64,000 nucleotides of DNA from CAIWHR01 sp963781285 (GCA_963781285.1 CAWAFI010000025.1:1-64000), one strand, 5' to 3'. Shown: positions 24,342 through 33,413, counted from the first letter of the stretch. Numbers and translations: made by a program. The notes: generated by a model from the letters alone, not told the origin.

Positions 24342-26150
24342 ATGACAAGGACTTCAAGGCGGTTCGCACTGGTAATCCTGGGTTCGGCGCTGACGCTTCC
24401 CGGTATCGCGGCGGCGAATGCTGACCTCGAGAAACTGGCGGCGGATCCGAAGAACCACGCGATGCAAGCGGGCGATATGTATAACCAGCGGTACAGCAAG
24501 CTTACCCAGATCAGCGCCCAGAATGTGGGCAAGATGCAGGTTGCGTGGATGTTTTCCACTGGGGTGCTACGCGGTCACGAGGGTTCACCCCTGGTCATCA
24601 ACGGCATGATGTACGTCCATACGCCTTTTCCCAACAAGGTATTCGCCATTGACCTGGACACGCAAAAAATCAAGTGGCGCTACGAGCCGAAGCAGGACGT
24701 CGCCGTGATAGCGCAAATGTGCTGCGACACCGTTTACCGGGGCCTTGCTTACGCGGAGAACAAGATCTTCTTGCAACAGGCCGATAGCACGCTGGTCGCG
24801 CTCGACGCTGGAACCGGGAAAGTGATTTGGTCCGTGAAAAACGGTGATCCGAAAGTCGGCGCGGTCAATACTAACGCGCCGCATGTGTTCAAGGACAAGG
24901 TGATCACCGGAATTTCCGGCGGGGAGTGGGGTGTGCGCGGATTCCTTGCCGCCTACGACATCAACACTGGCAAGCAGGTCTGGAAGGCGTTTAGCACGGG
25001 CCCGGATCAGGAGATGCTGATCGATCCGGACAAGACGATGACCTGGACGGATGGAGCGCTCAAGCCCGTCGGCAAGGATTCGTCGCTCAAGACCTGGCAG
25101 GGCGATCAATGGAAAATCGGCGGCGGCACGACATGGGGCTGGTACAGCTACGACAAGGCGCTCAATCTTCTCTATTACGGAACAGGCAACCCGTCGACGT
25201 GGAACCCGGCGCAGCGCCCGGGCGACAACAAGTGGTCAATGACGATCTTCGCCCGCGACGTCGACACCGGCATGGCGAAATGGGCCTATCAGATGACGCC
25301 GTTCGACGAGTGGGACTTCGATGGTATCAACGAGATGATCCTGGCCGACATCGACGTCAAGGGTAAGCCGACCAAGGCGCTCGTCCATTTCGACCGCAAC
25401 GGCTTCGGCTACACGTTGGATCGCACAAACGGTGCGCTGCTCGTGGCCGAGAAGTTTGACCCGGCGGTGAACTGGGCGACCCATGTCGACATGAAGACTG
25501 GCCGCCCGCAGGTGGTGGCCAAGTACTCGACGGCCAAAAACGGTCCCGACGTCAACACCAAGGGCGTCTGCCCAGCGGCGCTCGGCAGCAAGGACCAGCA
25601 GCCCGCAGCGTTCAATCCGAAGAACAAGCGGTTCTACGTGCCGACCAATCATGTCTGCATGGACTACGAGCCGTTCAAGGTCGACTACGTGGCGGGCCAG
25701 CCGTATGTGGGCGCAACGCTGTCGATGTTCCCAGCGCCGGGCGGGACGCACATGGGCAATCTCGTAGCCTGGGACGCGGGCACCGGCAAGATCGTCCAGT
25801 CCAAACCCGAGAAGTTCTCGGTCTGGAGCGGCGTGCTCGTGACCGAGGGCGGTATCGCGTGCTTCGGCACCCTGGAGGGTTATCTCAAGTGCGTCGATGC
25901 CAACGACATCAACAAGGAACTGTTCAAGTTCAAGACGCCGTCGGGCATCATCGGCGACGTCTTCACCTATGAGCACAAGGGCAAGCAGTACATCGGGGTC
26001 TTTTCGGGCATCGGCGGATGGGCTGGCATCGGCATGGCCGCAGGGCTCGAGAAGGACACGGACGGCTTGGGTGCCGTGGGCGGCTACAAGGAGCTCCGCG
26101 ACTACACCGAATTGGGCGGTTCGCTGACCGTATTCGCGCTTCCGCAATAA
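24342..26150 (+). CDS. xoxF: XoxF-type PQQ methanol dehydrogenase, lanthanide-dependent
   Basis: This 602-residue periplasmic quinoprotein has a signal peptide (ending IAAANA) and an eight-bladed propeller with W-motif repeats (DAGTGKVIWSV, DINTGKQVWKAF). The adjacent-Cys disulfide is in MCCDTVYRG. Metal and PQQ ligands are visible: Glu in GGEWGVRG (about 195), Asn in YGTGNPSTWNP (about 283) and Asp-325/Asp-327 in FDEWDFDGIN. The extra Asp of DxD, Ala in calcium MxaF enzymes, marks lanthanide-dependent XoxF. It oxidises methanol, passing electrons to XoxG. GGAGG before ATG at 24342 fixes the start. The sequence looks closest to the XoxF5 type, by impression only. Confidence 0.97.
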   Translation: MTRTSRRFALVILGSALTLPGIAAANADLEKLAADPKNHAMQAGDMYNQRYSKLTQISAQNVGKMQVAWMFSTGVLRGHEGSPLVINGMMYVHTPFPNKVFAIDLDTQKIKWRYEPKQDVAVIAQMCCDTVYRGLAYAENKIFLQQADSTLVALDAGTGKVIWSVKNGDPKVGAVNTNAPHVFKDKVITGISGGEWGVRGFLAAYDINTGKQVWKAFSTGPDQEMLIDPDKTMTWTDGALKPVGKDSSLKTWQGDQWKIGGGTTWGWYSYDKALNLLYYGTGNPSTWNPAQRPGDNKWSMTIFARDVDTGMAKWAYQMTPFDEWDFDGINEMILADIDVKGKPTKALVHFDRNGFGYTLDRTNGALLVAEKFDPAVNWATHVDMKTGRPQVVAKYSTAKNGPDVNTKGVCPAALGSKDQQPAAFNPKNKRFYVPTNHVCMDYEPFKVDYVAGQPYVGATLSMFPAPGGTHMGNLVAWDAGTGKIVQSKPEKFSVWSGVLVTEGGIACFGTLEGYLKCVDANDINKELFKFKTPSGIIGDVFTYEHKGKQYIGVFSGIGGWAGIGMAAGLEKDTDGLGAVGGYKELRDYTELGGSLTVFALPQ

Positions 26151-26171
26151 TCCTGACAGGTCTGGAACCAT

Positions 26172-26199
26172 CGCCGGCGTGGCACGCGCCACGCCGGCG
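26172..26199 (+). terminator. strong hairpin between xoxF and xoxG
   Basis: CGCCGGCGTGGC pairs perfectly with GCCACGCCGGCG over the loop ACGC (12-base-pair stem), followed by GTTCTGTTTG. It lies 21 bases after the xoxF stop. It could partly terminate transcription or protect the xoxF message from decay, so that xoxF is made in excess of xoxG and xoxJ. Confidence 0.65.
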
Positions 26200-26286
26200 G
26201 TTCTGTTTGTCAGCGGGCCGTTGAAACTTGTGGCCCGGGTGGCGCTCTGAGACAAATATCCCCTGTCCTTACTCCGGTCGGAAACC

Positions 26287-26715
26287 ATGCGAAATTTCGC
26301 GCCATGGCAGATGGTCGCGTTGGTACTAGGGGCCACGCTGATCGCGCCAGGCAACCCCTTCGCTCAGGACACGGCACCGACAGCGGGAAGCCCGAAGTTG
26401 TACACCGTCGTCGACGGCTACAAGGTCGATTCCAATACGATGAACGGCTTTCGCGCCTGGCGTGCGGGCGCATGCGACCGCTGTCATGGCGCCAACCAGG
26501 AGGGTCTAGTCGGGCCGTCGCTTCTGGAAAGCCTCAAGGTGCTCAGCAAGGAAGATTTCGTCAAAGCCGTGCGCGACGGCCGGCTCGATAGGGGGATGGT
26601 CAGTTTCTCGAGCAGCAAGATGGTCATGGACAACATCGACAACCTATACGCGTACTTGAAGGGCCGGTCCGACGGAGACATCACGCGCGCAAAGGTCGAA
26701 GAGTTGAAAAAATGA
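26287..26715 (+). CDS. xoxG: c-type cytochrome, XoxF electron acceptor
   Basis: This 142-residue periplasmic monoheme cytochrome has a signal peptide (cleaved near PFAQD) and the heme site CDRCH at 63-67. A C-terminal Met-rich segment (DRGMVSFSSSKMVMDN) provides the likely axial Met. It is shorter than mitochondrial-type MxaG but typical of XoxG. It accepts electrons from XoxF and passes them to the terminal oxidase chain. The last four bases overlap the start of xoxJ (ATGA), so the two are translationally coupled. Confidence 0.92.
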   Translation: MRNFAPWQMVALVLGATLIAPGNPFAQDTAPTAGSPKLYTVVDGYKVDSNTMNGFRAWRAGACDRCHGANQEGLVGPSLLESLKVLSKEDFVKAVRDGRLDRGMVSFSSSKMVMDNIDNLYAYLKGRSDGDITRAKVEELKK

Positions 26716-27635
26716 TCGATGACAGCGCCCACGGCGCGCGATCGTCATGTTCCAAAACGCTCACGGCAAGGCGTGCGGCGTTACTTACGAGCCTTTCCAG
26801 CGCAATCTGGCCGGCGCTAGTCCTGGCGGTGACATTGGGGAGCGGCGCCGCCGCCGCGCAGGACACGCGCACGGCGTTTCGTCCCTGCATCGATCCCAGC
26901 AATCTTCCGTTTGCGAACGACAAGGGAGAAGGCTTCGAGAACCGGATCGCCGAGCTGTTCGCAGGGAAGCTGGGATTGCCGGTGCAAAGCTATTCGTTAC
27001 CGCAACGAATGAATTTTATCCGCAATACATTGCGCTACAAGCTGCCTGGCGAGGATTTTCGCTGTGACATCGTGATGAGCGTTCCGGTCAACTATGACCA
27101 GGCGTCGGCCACCGCCCCCTATTACCGTTCGACCTATGTGTTGGTGTATCCCAAAGGAAAGGGTCTCGACCAGGTGACGTCTGGCTCTAATCTGTTCGCG
27201 CTGCCGCCCGACCTTCGCAACAAGCTGACGATCGGAATCTACGACAAGTCCCCCGCCTCTGCGTGGCTGGTCAAGCACGGGATGGAAGCGCAGGCAAAAC
27301 CCTACCAGATGCTTTCGCCGGACCCGGATCAGTACCCGGGATCGATCATCGACAAGGACCTGGCACAGGGCAAGATCGACGCCGCGATCGTGTGGGGGCC
27401 TATCGGTGGCTATTACGCCAAGCGCGTAACGAACGTGGCGCTGACCGTGATTCCGCTCAAGTCGGAGCCGGGCGTCAAGTTCGATTATGCAATCGCGATG
27501 GGCGTGCGGTACGGGGAGCCCGAATGGAAAGCGACCGTGGAGAAGCTTATCGCGGAAAACCAAGTGGCCATTACGGCGATCCTACGCGAGTACAGCGTTC
27601 CGTTGGTAAACGAGCGCGGCGAGCCGATCGAATAG
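26712..27635 (+). CDS. xoxJ: periplasmic solute-binding-like protein XoxJ
   Basis: This 307-residue protein has a signal peptide (ending GAAAAQD) and a type-2 periplasmic binding fold: FRPCIDPSNLPFANDKGEGFENRI at the start, then DIVMSVPVNYDQ, TAPYYRSTYVLVYPKG and IDAAIVWGPIGGYYA. It is the quinoprotein dehydrogenase-associated binding protein always found with xoxF and xoxG and thought to help activate the apo-dehydrogenase. It overlaps xoxG by four bases. Two Cys (in RPCIDP and FRCDI) may form a disulfide. Confidence 0.93.
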   Translation: MIDDSAHGARSSCSKTLTARRAALLTSLSSAIWPALVLAVTLGSGAAAAQDTRTAFRPCIDPSNLPFANDKGEGFENRIAELFAGKLGLPVQSYSLPQRMNFIRNTLRYKLPGEDFRCDIVMSVPVNYDQASATAPYYRSTYVLVYPKGKGLDQVTSGSNLFALPPDLRNKLTIGIYDKSPASAWLVKHGMEAQAKPYQMLSPDPDQYPGSIIDKDLAQGKIDAAIVWGPIGGYYAKRVTNVALTVIPLKSEPGVKFDYAIAMGVRYGEPEWKATVEKLIAENQVAITAILREYSVPLVNERGEPIE

Positions 27636-27694
27636 AGATTGCAGGATTGGCTTCCCGCGCGCGCTTTTCGTCTGATAAATCCGCAAGCAGGGGA

Positions 27695-28747
27695 ATGATG
27701 GCGTCTGCGGCTTGCATCGTGCGGCGACAACCCACGGTCATTCTCGCGGCGTTACTGTTTGCGCCGTCCGCCTTAGCGCAGGTGCTGCAACCCGCAACCT
27801 TTGTTCCCGTGTCGAGGAGCGTCGTCCGAGTGGAGGCCGAGCGCCAACAAAGCGGACTATCCGTCGGCAGCGGCGTCACGGTCGGGCCTGCGATCGTCGT
27901 GACCAATTGCCACGTCACTCGAAACGCCGCGACGATTCGCATTTCCGGCGATGGGCGCCTGTGGGAGGTCACCGGACAGTATGCCGACGCGAACCATGAT
28001 CTCTGCTTTCTCCGCGCACCGGCGTGGCAGGGCAAGCCGGCTGTTTTCGGCGAGCCGGATTCCCTGCAAGTGGGGCAGGCAGTCGCTGCGATCGGCTTCA
28101 CCGGAGGAGCTGGCAGGACGCTCCGGTTCGGCCGCGTGCAGGCATTGCATTCGCTCGACGGGGGACGCGTGATCGAATCGGACACGAAGTTCACATCCGG
28201 CGCGAGCGGGGGCGGCCTTTTCGATGCGTCCGGGGCACTGGTCGGACTCCTTACGTTTCGCATGCGGGGACCGAGCGGCAGCTATTACTCATTGCCGGTG
28301 CGCTGGATCCGCGACCGATTGCCCGCGGAAGGTCAGTGGACCGACCTCCATCCACAGCCTGACGCCATACCGTTCTGGCAGCGAGATCTCGAGGTCCTGC
28401 CGTATTTCATGCGCGCCGCGCCCCTGCACGCCGAAGGCCGGTGGACTGAGCTAATCGAACTCACCGAGCGCTGGTCGGCCGCGGATCCACGTGACGCCGA
28501 GCCATTGCGTCTTCGGGGCGAGGCCATGCAGAGGCTCGATCGTCCGGAGGCAGCCATCCGAGCGTACGCCGAGGCCGTAGCTCTCGGACCCGATATCCCG
28601 TACGCATGGTACGGACTGGCGCTCGCCTACGCCGCCATCGGGGATGTTGTTGCTTCCGAGCGCGCGGGATCGAGACTTGCCGACCTCGACCGCGAACTTG
28701 CGGCCAAGCTCCATGACGTGATCGAACGAGTGGGTGTGTCCCCATAG
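27695..28747 (+). CDS. secreted trypsin-like serine protease with TPR-like tail
   Basis: This is a 350-residue protein. After a signal peptide (LAALLFAPSALAQ) comes a trypsin-like domain with the full triad: His in VTNCHVTRN, Asp in ANHDLCFLRAP and Ser in KFTSGASGGGLFDASG. Residues 230-345 are helical pairs with TPR features (RGEAMQRLDRPEAAIRAYAE, AWYGLALAYAAIGDVV). It would act in the periplasm. It sits inside the xox cluster between xoxJ and a conserved small protein, so a role in processing or quality control of the methanol dehydrogenase system is possible but unproven. ATG at 27698 is an equal start choice. Confidence 0.85.
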   Translation: MMASAACIVRRQPTVILAALLFAPSALAQVLQPATFVPVSRSVVRVEAERQQSGLSVGSGVTVGPAIVVTNCHVTRNAATIRISGDGRLWEVTGQYADANHDLCFLRAPAWQGKPAVFGEPDSLQVGQAVAAIGFTGGAGRTLRFGRVQALHSLDGGRVIESDTKFTSGASGGGLFDASGALVGLLTFRMRGPSGSYYSLPVRWIRDRLPAEGQWTDLHPQPDAIPFWQRDLEVLPYFMRAAPLHAEGRWTELIELTERWSAADPRDAEPLRLRGEAMQRLDRPEAAIRAYAEAVALGPDIPYAWYGLALAYAAIGDVVASERAGSRLADLDRELAAKLHDVIERVGVSP

Positions 28748-28926
28748 AGCCCACCCAAACCATGTCTCGGCACGTCGCCGTTGCCCACCGCCGCAACGCT
28801 CCGTTTGCGGGGCCGGCGCGGGCCGCCGGCGCGAGGGATGCTTCGTCTGCGTCATTGCCGAGACCCTGCGCTTCACCCGTGAACGGTGAAGAGCGCCAGA
28901 CGGACCGCTCGTCCAGGAGACCGCCC

Positions 28927-29271
28927 ATGCGAATACGCTATGTGCTGCTGTTAGCCCTCTGTGCAACGCCGTTCGGATACGCCAATGACTTTCCTACTCG
29001 CGCCCGGGTCGAGTTCGTGCTGACCTGCATGAGGGAAAGCAAGGCGCCGCAGCAGGAGTCGATGTACAAATGCTCCTGTGCCATCGACGCGATCGCCGAC
29101 AAGGTCACCTACAGCACGTGGGTCGATCTCTTGACCATCGCCAATGGCATTACGATTGCGGGAGAACGCGGAGGCGTCATGCGCGACTTGAAGGACGGGC
29201 GCAAGCTGATTGCTTCGTTTCGCGAACTGCAGGACAGCGCCAAGAAGGCCTGCTTCATCGGGAACGAGTAG
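28927..29271 (+). CDS. small periplasmic protein of the xox cluster
   Basis: This 114-residue protein has a signal peptide (MRIRYVLLLALCATPFGYA) and a mature helical part with Cys in FVLTCMRES, MYKCSCAIDAIAD and KACFIGNE. The TYSTWVDLLTIANG stretch is well structured. Small proteins of this kind recur in xox clusters of betaproteobacteria as far as I recall; no function is assigned. An AGGAG ribosome site precedes ATG and the TAG stop directly abuts the ATG of the next gene. Confidence 0.8.
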   Translation: MRIRYVLLLALCATPFGYANDFPTRARVEFVLTCMRESKAPQQESMYKCSCAIDAIADKVTYSTWVDLLTIANGITIAGERGGVMRDLKDGRKLIASFRELQDSAKKACFIGNE

Positions 29272-30249
29272 ATGGGCGGATGCTGCGGGTGCTTTTCCGT
29301 CGCGCCGCGTCTGCCGTCCTGTTGCCGCGGTGCATTCTTCGTGGTCGGGGTCGCACTCGCGTGGTCGCAAGCCGTCACCGGGTCGTCGCCGGAAATGCCC
29401 GATTTCGCCTTGGAAAACCCGGCTCCGGGCGTGTACGTGCATTACGGGCAGCAAGCCGAGATGACCCGCGCGAATTTCGGCGACGTTGCCAATCTCGGTT
29501 TTATCGTCGGCGCCCGTTGCGTCGCAGTCATCGACACCGGAGGAACGTTTGCGGTCGGTCGAGCGTTGCGGCAGGCGATTCGACGCGTTGCGGCTGTGCC
29601 AGTGTGCTATGTCATCAATACGCATGTCCATCCGGATCACATTTTCGGCAACGCGGCGTTTGCAGACGATCGTCCCGAATTCATCGGTCATCCACGCTTG
29701 GCCGATGCGATGCGCTGGCGCGGTCCGAATTACCTCAATGCGCTGCGGCGGGACCTTGGCGAAGTCGCGCAGCAGAGCGCAATCGTCATGCCAACGCGCT
29801 CGGTCGCGACCACCGAACAGCTCGATTTGGGCGGTCGAGTGCTGAGCCTGCGTGCCTGGCCGACCGCGCACACCGACACTGATCTCACGGTCTTCGATCA
29901 GGCGAGCCGGACGCTATGGCTTGGCGATTTGGCGTTCGTCGGTCATGTACCGGTCCTCGATGGCAATTTGCGTGGTTTTTTGGCCGCGCTTGAAGAAATC
30001 AAGACCCTCCGCGCGAACCTCGCCATTCCCGGGCATGGCCGCGCGTTCTCGTGGCCAGAGGCAATTGAGCCCGAAGAGCGCTACCTGCGCAGCCTTCTGG
30101 CCAATGTGCGCGCGGCGGTCAAAGCAAGACGCACCCTGGCCGAGACCCTCGCGACCGTCGGTGACGGGCGCGAACAATGGCTGTTGTTCGACCAGTTTCA
30201 CAGGCGCAATGTCACGGCAGCCTACGCTGAGCTTGAGTGGGAGGACTGA
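29272..30249 (+). CDS. quinoprotein-associated zinc metallohydrolase (MBL fold)
   Basis: This 325-residue protein has an N-terminal hydrophobic export segment and an intact metallo-beta-lactamase core: NTHVHPDHIFGNAAF (HxHxDH, about 124-129 for the motif), GHPRLAD, TAHTDTDLTVFD and AIPGHGRAFSW. Family members of the quinoprotein relay system metallohydrolases occur beside PQQ-dependent dehydrogenases and SoxYZ-like carriers; their reaction is not established. In contrast to its paralog at 22562-23560 all metal ligands are kept. It follows the small protein without a gap. Confidence 0.88.
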   Translation: MGGCCGCFSVAPRLPSCCRGAFFVVGVALAWSQAVTGSSPEMPDFALENPAPGVYVHYGQQAEMTRANFGDVANLGFIVGARCVAVIDTGGTFAVGRALRQAIRRVAAVPVCYVINTHVHPDHIFGNAAFADDRPEFIGHPRLADAMRWRGPNYLNALRRDLGEVAQQSAIVMPTRSVATTEQLDLGGRVLSLRAWPTAHTDTDLTVFDQASRTLWLGDLAFVGHVPVLDGNLRGFLAALEEIKTLRANLAIPGHGRAFSWPEAIEPEERYLRSLLANVRAAVKARRTLAETLATVGDGREQWLLFDQFHRRNVTAAYAELEWED

Positions 30250-30332
30250 ACGCCAAGGCGTATATTGTCAGCATCTGCCGCCGGCCCAGCCTCAGATGGC
30301 GCCGAGCTTGGTGGCGGTGGACGGGAGTCGGC

Positions 30333-31169
30333 ATGAAGGGTCGCTTTGCCGGCGTGATTTTGATATTGGGATTTGCTGCCCTTGGCGCGGCAAGGGGGCA
30401 GGACGCGAGTCCCGCGGACGGTGCTGTCTGGAAGAAGGTCCACGCGAGCGTGTTCGGCAACGCCCCGCTCGGAGCCGCCGACAACGTGCTCACACTCGAT
30501 ACGCCTAAGCGTGCCGAGGACGCGGCCGTCGTCCCGCTGGCAATCCGGGCGCAGTTCCCGCAGACCAAGGATCGCTACATCGAGAAGATCTGGCTGATCA
30601 TCGACAACAATCCGTCGCCGATCGCAGCGGTGTTCACCTTTACCCTAGGTAGCGGCCGCGCCGACATCGAGACCCGGATCCGGGTCGAGGAGTACACCTA
30701 TGTCCGTGCGATTGCACTGACCAATGACGGCAAGCTGTATATGGCTGCCAATTACGTCAAGGCCTCGGGCGGCTGCTCGGCGCCTGCGGGCAAAGATGCG
30801 GTCGCCGCCAAAGCCAACCTCGGCAAGATGCGCTTGCGCGTCAGCGATACGGTAGAAGCAGGCCAACCTGCAGTCGCGCAACTCATGATCAGCCATCCGA
30901 ACGATTCAGGATTGGCAATGGACCAGGTGACGCGCAGTTATGCGACTCCGCATTTTGTGCGTCGCATCGACGTCCGGTATGGCGGGAAACTGATAGTCAG
31001 CGCCGATGTGGATTTCTCGATCAGCGAGAATCCGAACTTTCGTTTCTACTTTGTTCCGGAGGGCGAGGGTGAGCTCGACGCCAAGGTGGTTGACAATCAG
31101 GATCTCGAGTTTACCGCGCGCATGAAGCTCGACTCCGCGCGCTTGGGCGCCGCTTCAACGCGACGCTGA
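30333..31169 (+). CDS. quinoprotein dehydrogenase-associated SoxYZ-like carrier
   Basis: This 278-residue exported protein has a signal peptide (ending ALGAARGQD). The N-terminal SoxY-like half (WKKVHASVFGN, VPLAIRAQFPQT, KIWLIIDNNPSPIAA) ends in YVKASGGCSAPAG, which carries the Cys on a Gly-rich swinging arm that in SoxY binds the cargo. The C-terminal SoxZ-like half (KMRLRVSDTVEAGQ, ISHPNDSGLAMDQ) follows. SoxYZ proteins carry sulfur intermediates; in the quinoprotein context the cargo is unknown. It ends the xox operon. Confidence 0.9.
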   Translation: MKGRFAGVILILGFAALGAARGQDASPADGAVWKKVHASVFGNAPLGAADNVLTLDTPKRAEDAAVVPLAIRAQFPQTKDRYIEKIWLIIDNNPSPIAAVFTFTLGSGRADIETRIRVEEYTYVRAIALTNDGKLYMAANYVKASGGCSAPAGKDAVAAKANLGKMRLRVSDTVEAGQPAVAQLMISHPNDSGLAMDQVTRSYATPHFVRRIDVRYGGKLIVSADVDFSISENPNFRFYFVPEGEGELDAKVVDNQDLEFTARMKLDSARLGAASTRR

Positions 31170-31355
31170 GGCGCTAACGAAGTGTTCGCGGGCGCATTCA
31201 CGAGTCCGGCGGAATCGCTGACCGCGGCAAGCCGTGCTCTCGAGCGTTGGCTGCTCGGACGCAGAGGTCGCGGCGATAGGCGAAATTCTTGACACAGCGG
31301 GCGAAAATTTGTCACAGTCAATCTGTTCTCATTTCTGTCATTCAAGGAGGACACC
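31170..31355 (+). promoter_or_regulatory. promoter region of the formaldehyde pathway genes
   Basis: A TTGACA box lies at 31289-31294, about 60 bases before the GTG start of the dehydrogenase gene; the -10 region 17 bases further is weak. The sequence becomes AT-rich compared with the coding parts on both sides, which supports a separate promoter from the xox operon. Confidence 0.35.
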
Positions 31356-32465
31356 GTGGACGTTCGTGCTGCAGTCGCGTATAGCGCAGGGGCGCCGTTG
31401 GTGGTGGAGACGGTGCAACTCGACGGACCGAAGGCGGGCGAGGTGCTGGTCGAGATTAAAGCGACCGGTATTTGTCACACCGACGAGTTCACGCGTTCAG
31501 GCGCCGATCCGGAAGGCCTCTTCCCGGCGATCCTGGGTCATGAGGGTGCTGGCATCGTCGTCGATGTGGGTCCCGGGGTGACGAGCGTCAAAAAGGACGA
31601 CCACGTCATTCCCCTCTACACCCCCGAATGCCGGCAGTGCAAATCGTGCCTGTCACGCAAGACCAATCTCTGCACAGCCATTCGGGCAACGCAGGGCAAA
31701 GGCGTGATGCCCGACGGTACCAGCCGCTTCTCGCTCAAAGGCAAACCGCTGTATCACTACATGGGATGTTCGACCTTCGCGAACTACACGGTGCTGCCTG
31801 AAATCGCCGTGGCGAAGATTCGTGACGATGCGCCGTTCGAAAAGGTGTGCTACATCGGCTGCGGCGTAACCACCGGCATCGGAGCGGTGATCAATACGGC
31901 CAAAGTCGAGCCGGGAGCAAATGTCGTGGTGTTCGGGCTCGGTGGCATCGGGCTTAATGTGGTCCAGGGTGCCCGCATGGCGGGTGCCAACATGATCATA
32001 GGCGTCGACGTCAACCCGGCACGCGAGACGCTCGCGCGCAAATTCGGCATGACGCATTTCGTCAACCCCAAAGAAGTAAAGGGCGATATCGTGTCCCACC
32101 TCGTGGAGCTCACGAAGGGTGGCGCCGATTACAGCTTCGAGTGCGTCGGCAACGTCGAGTTGATGCGCCAGGCGCTCGAGTGCTGCCATCGCGGCTGGGG
32201 CGTATCGGTCATCATCGGCGTCGCCGGTTCGGGGCAGGAAATACGCACGCGTCCGTTCCAGTTGGTGACCGGCCGGGTCTGGAAGGGAACCGCCTTCGGC
32301 GGCGCGCGGGGTCGTACCGATGTGCCGAAGATCGTCGATTGGTACATGGATGGCAAGATCAACATCGACGATTTGATTACCCACGTGCTGCCGCTCGATC
32401 GGATCAACGAAGGGTTCGACCTCATGCATGCGGGCAAGTCGATCCGGGCGGTCGTCACCTATTGA
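31356..32465 (+). CDS. frmA: S-(hydroxymethyl)glutathione dehydrogenase (class III ADH)
   Basis: This 369-residue zinc alcohol dehydrogenase of class III has the catalytic zinc ligands in ATGICHTDEFTRSG and GHEGAGIV, the structural zinc Cys cluster CRQCKSCLSRKTNLC, the NAD fold VVFGLGGIGLNVVQG, and the FGGARGRTDVP loop of the glutathione-binding type. It oxidises the formaldehyde-glutathione adduct to S-formylglutathione. GTG is the start codon, preceded by AAGGAGG. With the next two genes it forms a complete formaldehyde-to-formate route. Confidence 0.96.
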   Translation: MDVRAAVAYSAGAPLVVETVQLDGPKAGEVLVEIKATGICHTDEFTRSGADPEGLFPAILGHEGAGIVVDVGPGVTSVKKDDHVIPLYTPECRQCKSCLSRKTNLCTAIRATQGKGVMPDGTSRFSLKGKPLYHYMGCSTFANYTVLPEIAVAKIRDDAPFEKVCYIGCGVTTGIGAVINTAKVEPGANVVVFGLGGIGLNVVQGARMAGANMIIGVDVNPARETLARKFGMTHFVNPKEVKGDIVSHLVELTKGGADYSFECVGNVELMRQALECCHRGWGVSVIIGVAGSGQEIRTRPFQLVTGRVWKGTAFGGARGRTDVPKIVDWYMDGKINIDDLITHVLPLDRINEGFDLMHAGKSIRAVVTY

Positions 32466-32598
32466 CGCCGACGCTCCCGTACCGATTTGCCTGCCCGTTC
32501 TGCCCATTGCGTCTGCCCTGTTTTAGGTTCAGGATTTGCGACGCAAGTGATGCCGCCGGCGGTTCGGCGGACGACATTCCAAGAGGAGGAAATTGACC

Positions 32599-33174
32599 AT
32601 GGCACTTCCAATCCATCCGGCGGTCGATCAGGGCCTCAAGCCCGCGGCTGCAAACTTCGCTGGCGGTACGCTGCATTGCAAGTGTTCCACCAACAAGGTC
32701 GCGGTTTCTATCAAGGGCCAGGCTGCTTTTAACCACGTTTGTGGCTGCACGAAGTGTTGGAAGCCGGGCAACGCACTGTTCTCACAGATCGCCGTCACGC
32801 CACGCGCCAATCTCAAGGTCACCGCCAATGAAGACAAGCTGAAGGTGGTGGATCCGAACGCGGCAATCAAGCGATACGCGTGCAAGGATTGCGGCGTGCA
32901 CATGTACGGTCGTATTGACAATACGGGTCATCCCCTCTACGGCTTCGACTTCTTCCATACGGAACTATCGTCCGATCCGGGCTGGGCACCGCCCGAATTC
33001 GCCGCTTTCGTATCCTCGATCATCGAGTCCGGCGCCAATCCCGACAACATGGGGGCGGTCAGAGCGAGGTTGAAAGAAATCGGCCTGGAGCCCTATGACT
33101 GCCTGTCCCCGCCAATCATGGATCTGATTGCCACGCATGCAGCGAAAGCAAAGGGCGTAGTCGCCCGCGCTTGA
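32599..33174 (+). CDS. gfa: S-(hydroxymethyl)glutathione synthase (formaldehyde-activating)
   Basis: This 191-residue protein of the GFA/CENP-V fold has zinc ligands in GTLHCKCSTNKV, NHVCGCTKCWKPG and RYACKDCGVHMYG. It speeds the joining of formaldehyde and glutathione. An AGGAGG ribosome site precedes ATG, and an upstream in-frame TTG at 32593 is less likely. It is the first step of the pathway that the dehydrogenase at 31356 and the hydrolase at 33414 complete. It is soluble and cytoplasmic. Confidence 0.95.
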   Translation: MALPIHPAVDQGLKPAAANFAGGTLHCKCSTNKVAVSIKGQAAFNHVCGCTKCWKPGNALFSQIAVTPRANLKVTANEDKLKVVDPNAAIKRYACKDCGVHMYGRIDNTGHPLYGFDFFHTELSSDPGWAPPEFAAFVSSIIESGANPDNMGAVRARLKEIGLEPYDCLSPPIMDLIATHAAKAKGVVARA

Positions 33175-33190
33175 CGTTCCGTTGTGGCAG

Positions 33191-33218
33191 GCAATGCGGC
33201 CCCACGGGGTCGCATTGC
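33191..33218 (+). terminator. hairpin after gfa
   Basis: GCAATGCG pairs with CGCATTGC, extended inward by one G-T and several G-C pairs around ACG. No T run follows, so it may be a transcript-stabilising or rho-dependent element. The 239-base gap to the next gene holds nothing else. Confidence 0.45.
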
Positions 33219-33413
33219 GATCAGGGTCGGCAAACCGCGAAATGCCTCCTGAAGCCGGTCGGGCGTTTCAGGCGCGCGGTGGGCACACTGCCAAGCCTTG
33301 TTGCCGCCGCGTAGACGCCGGCAAGACGACGTGGCACCGGCGTAGCGCCAACCCTAACTGCGCTCGTATCGACCGGCAGCTTGCGCTACCAACATGGTTG
33401 CTCGGCTTCCGGC

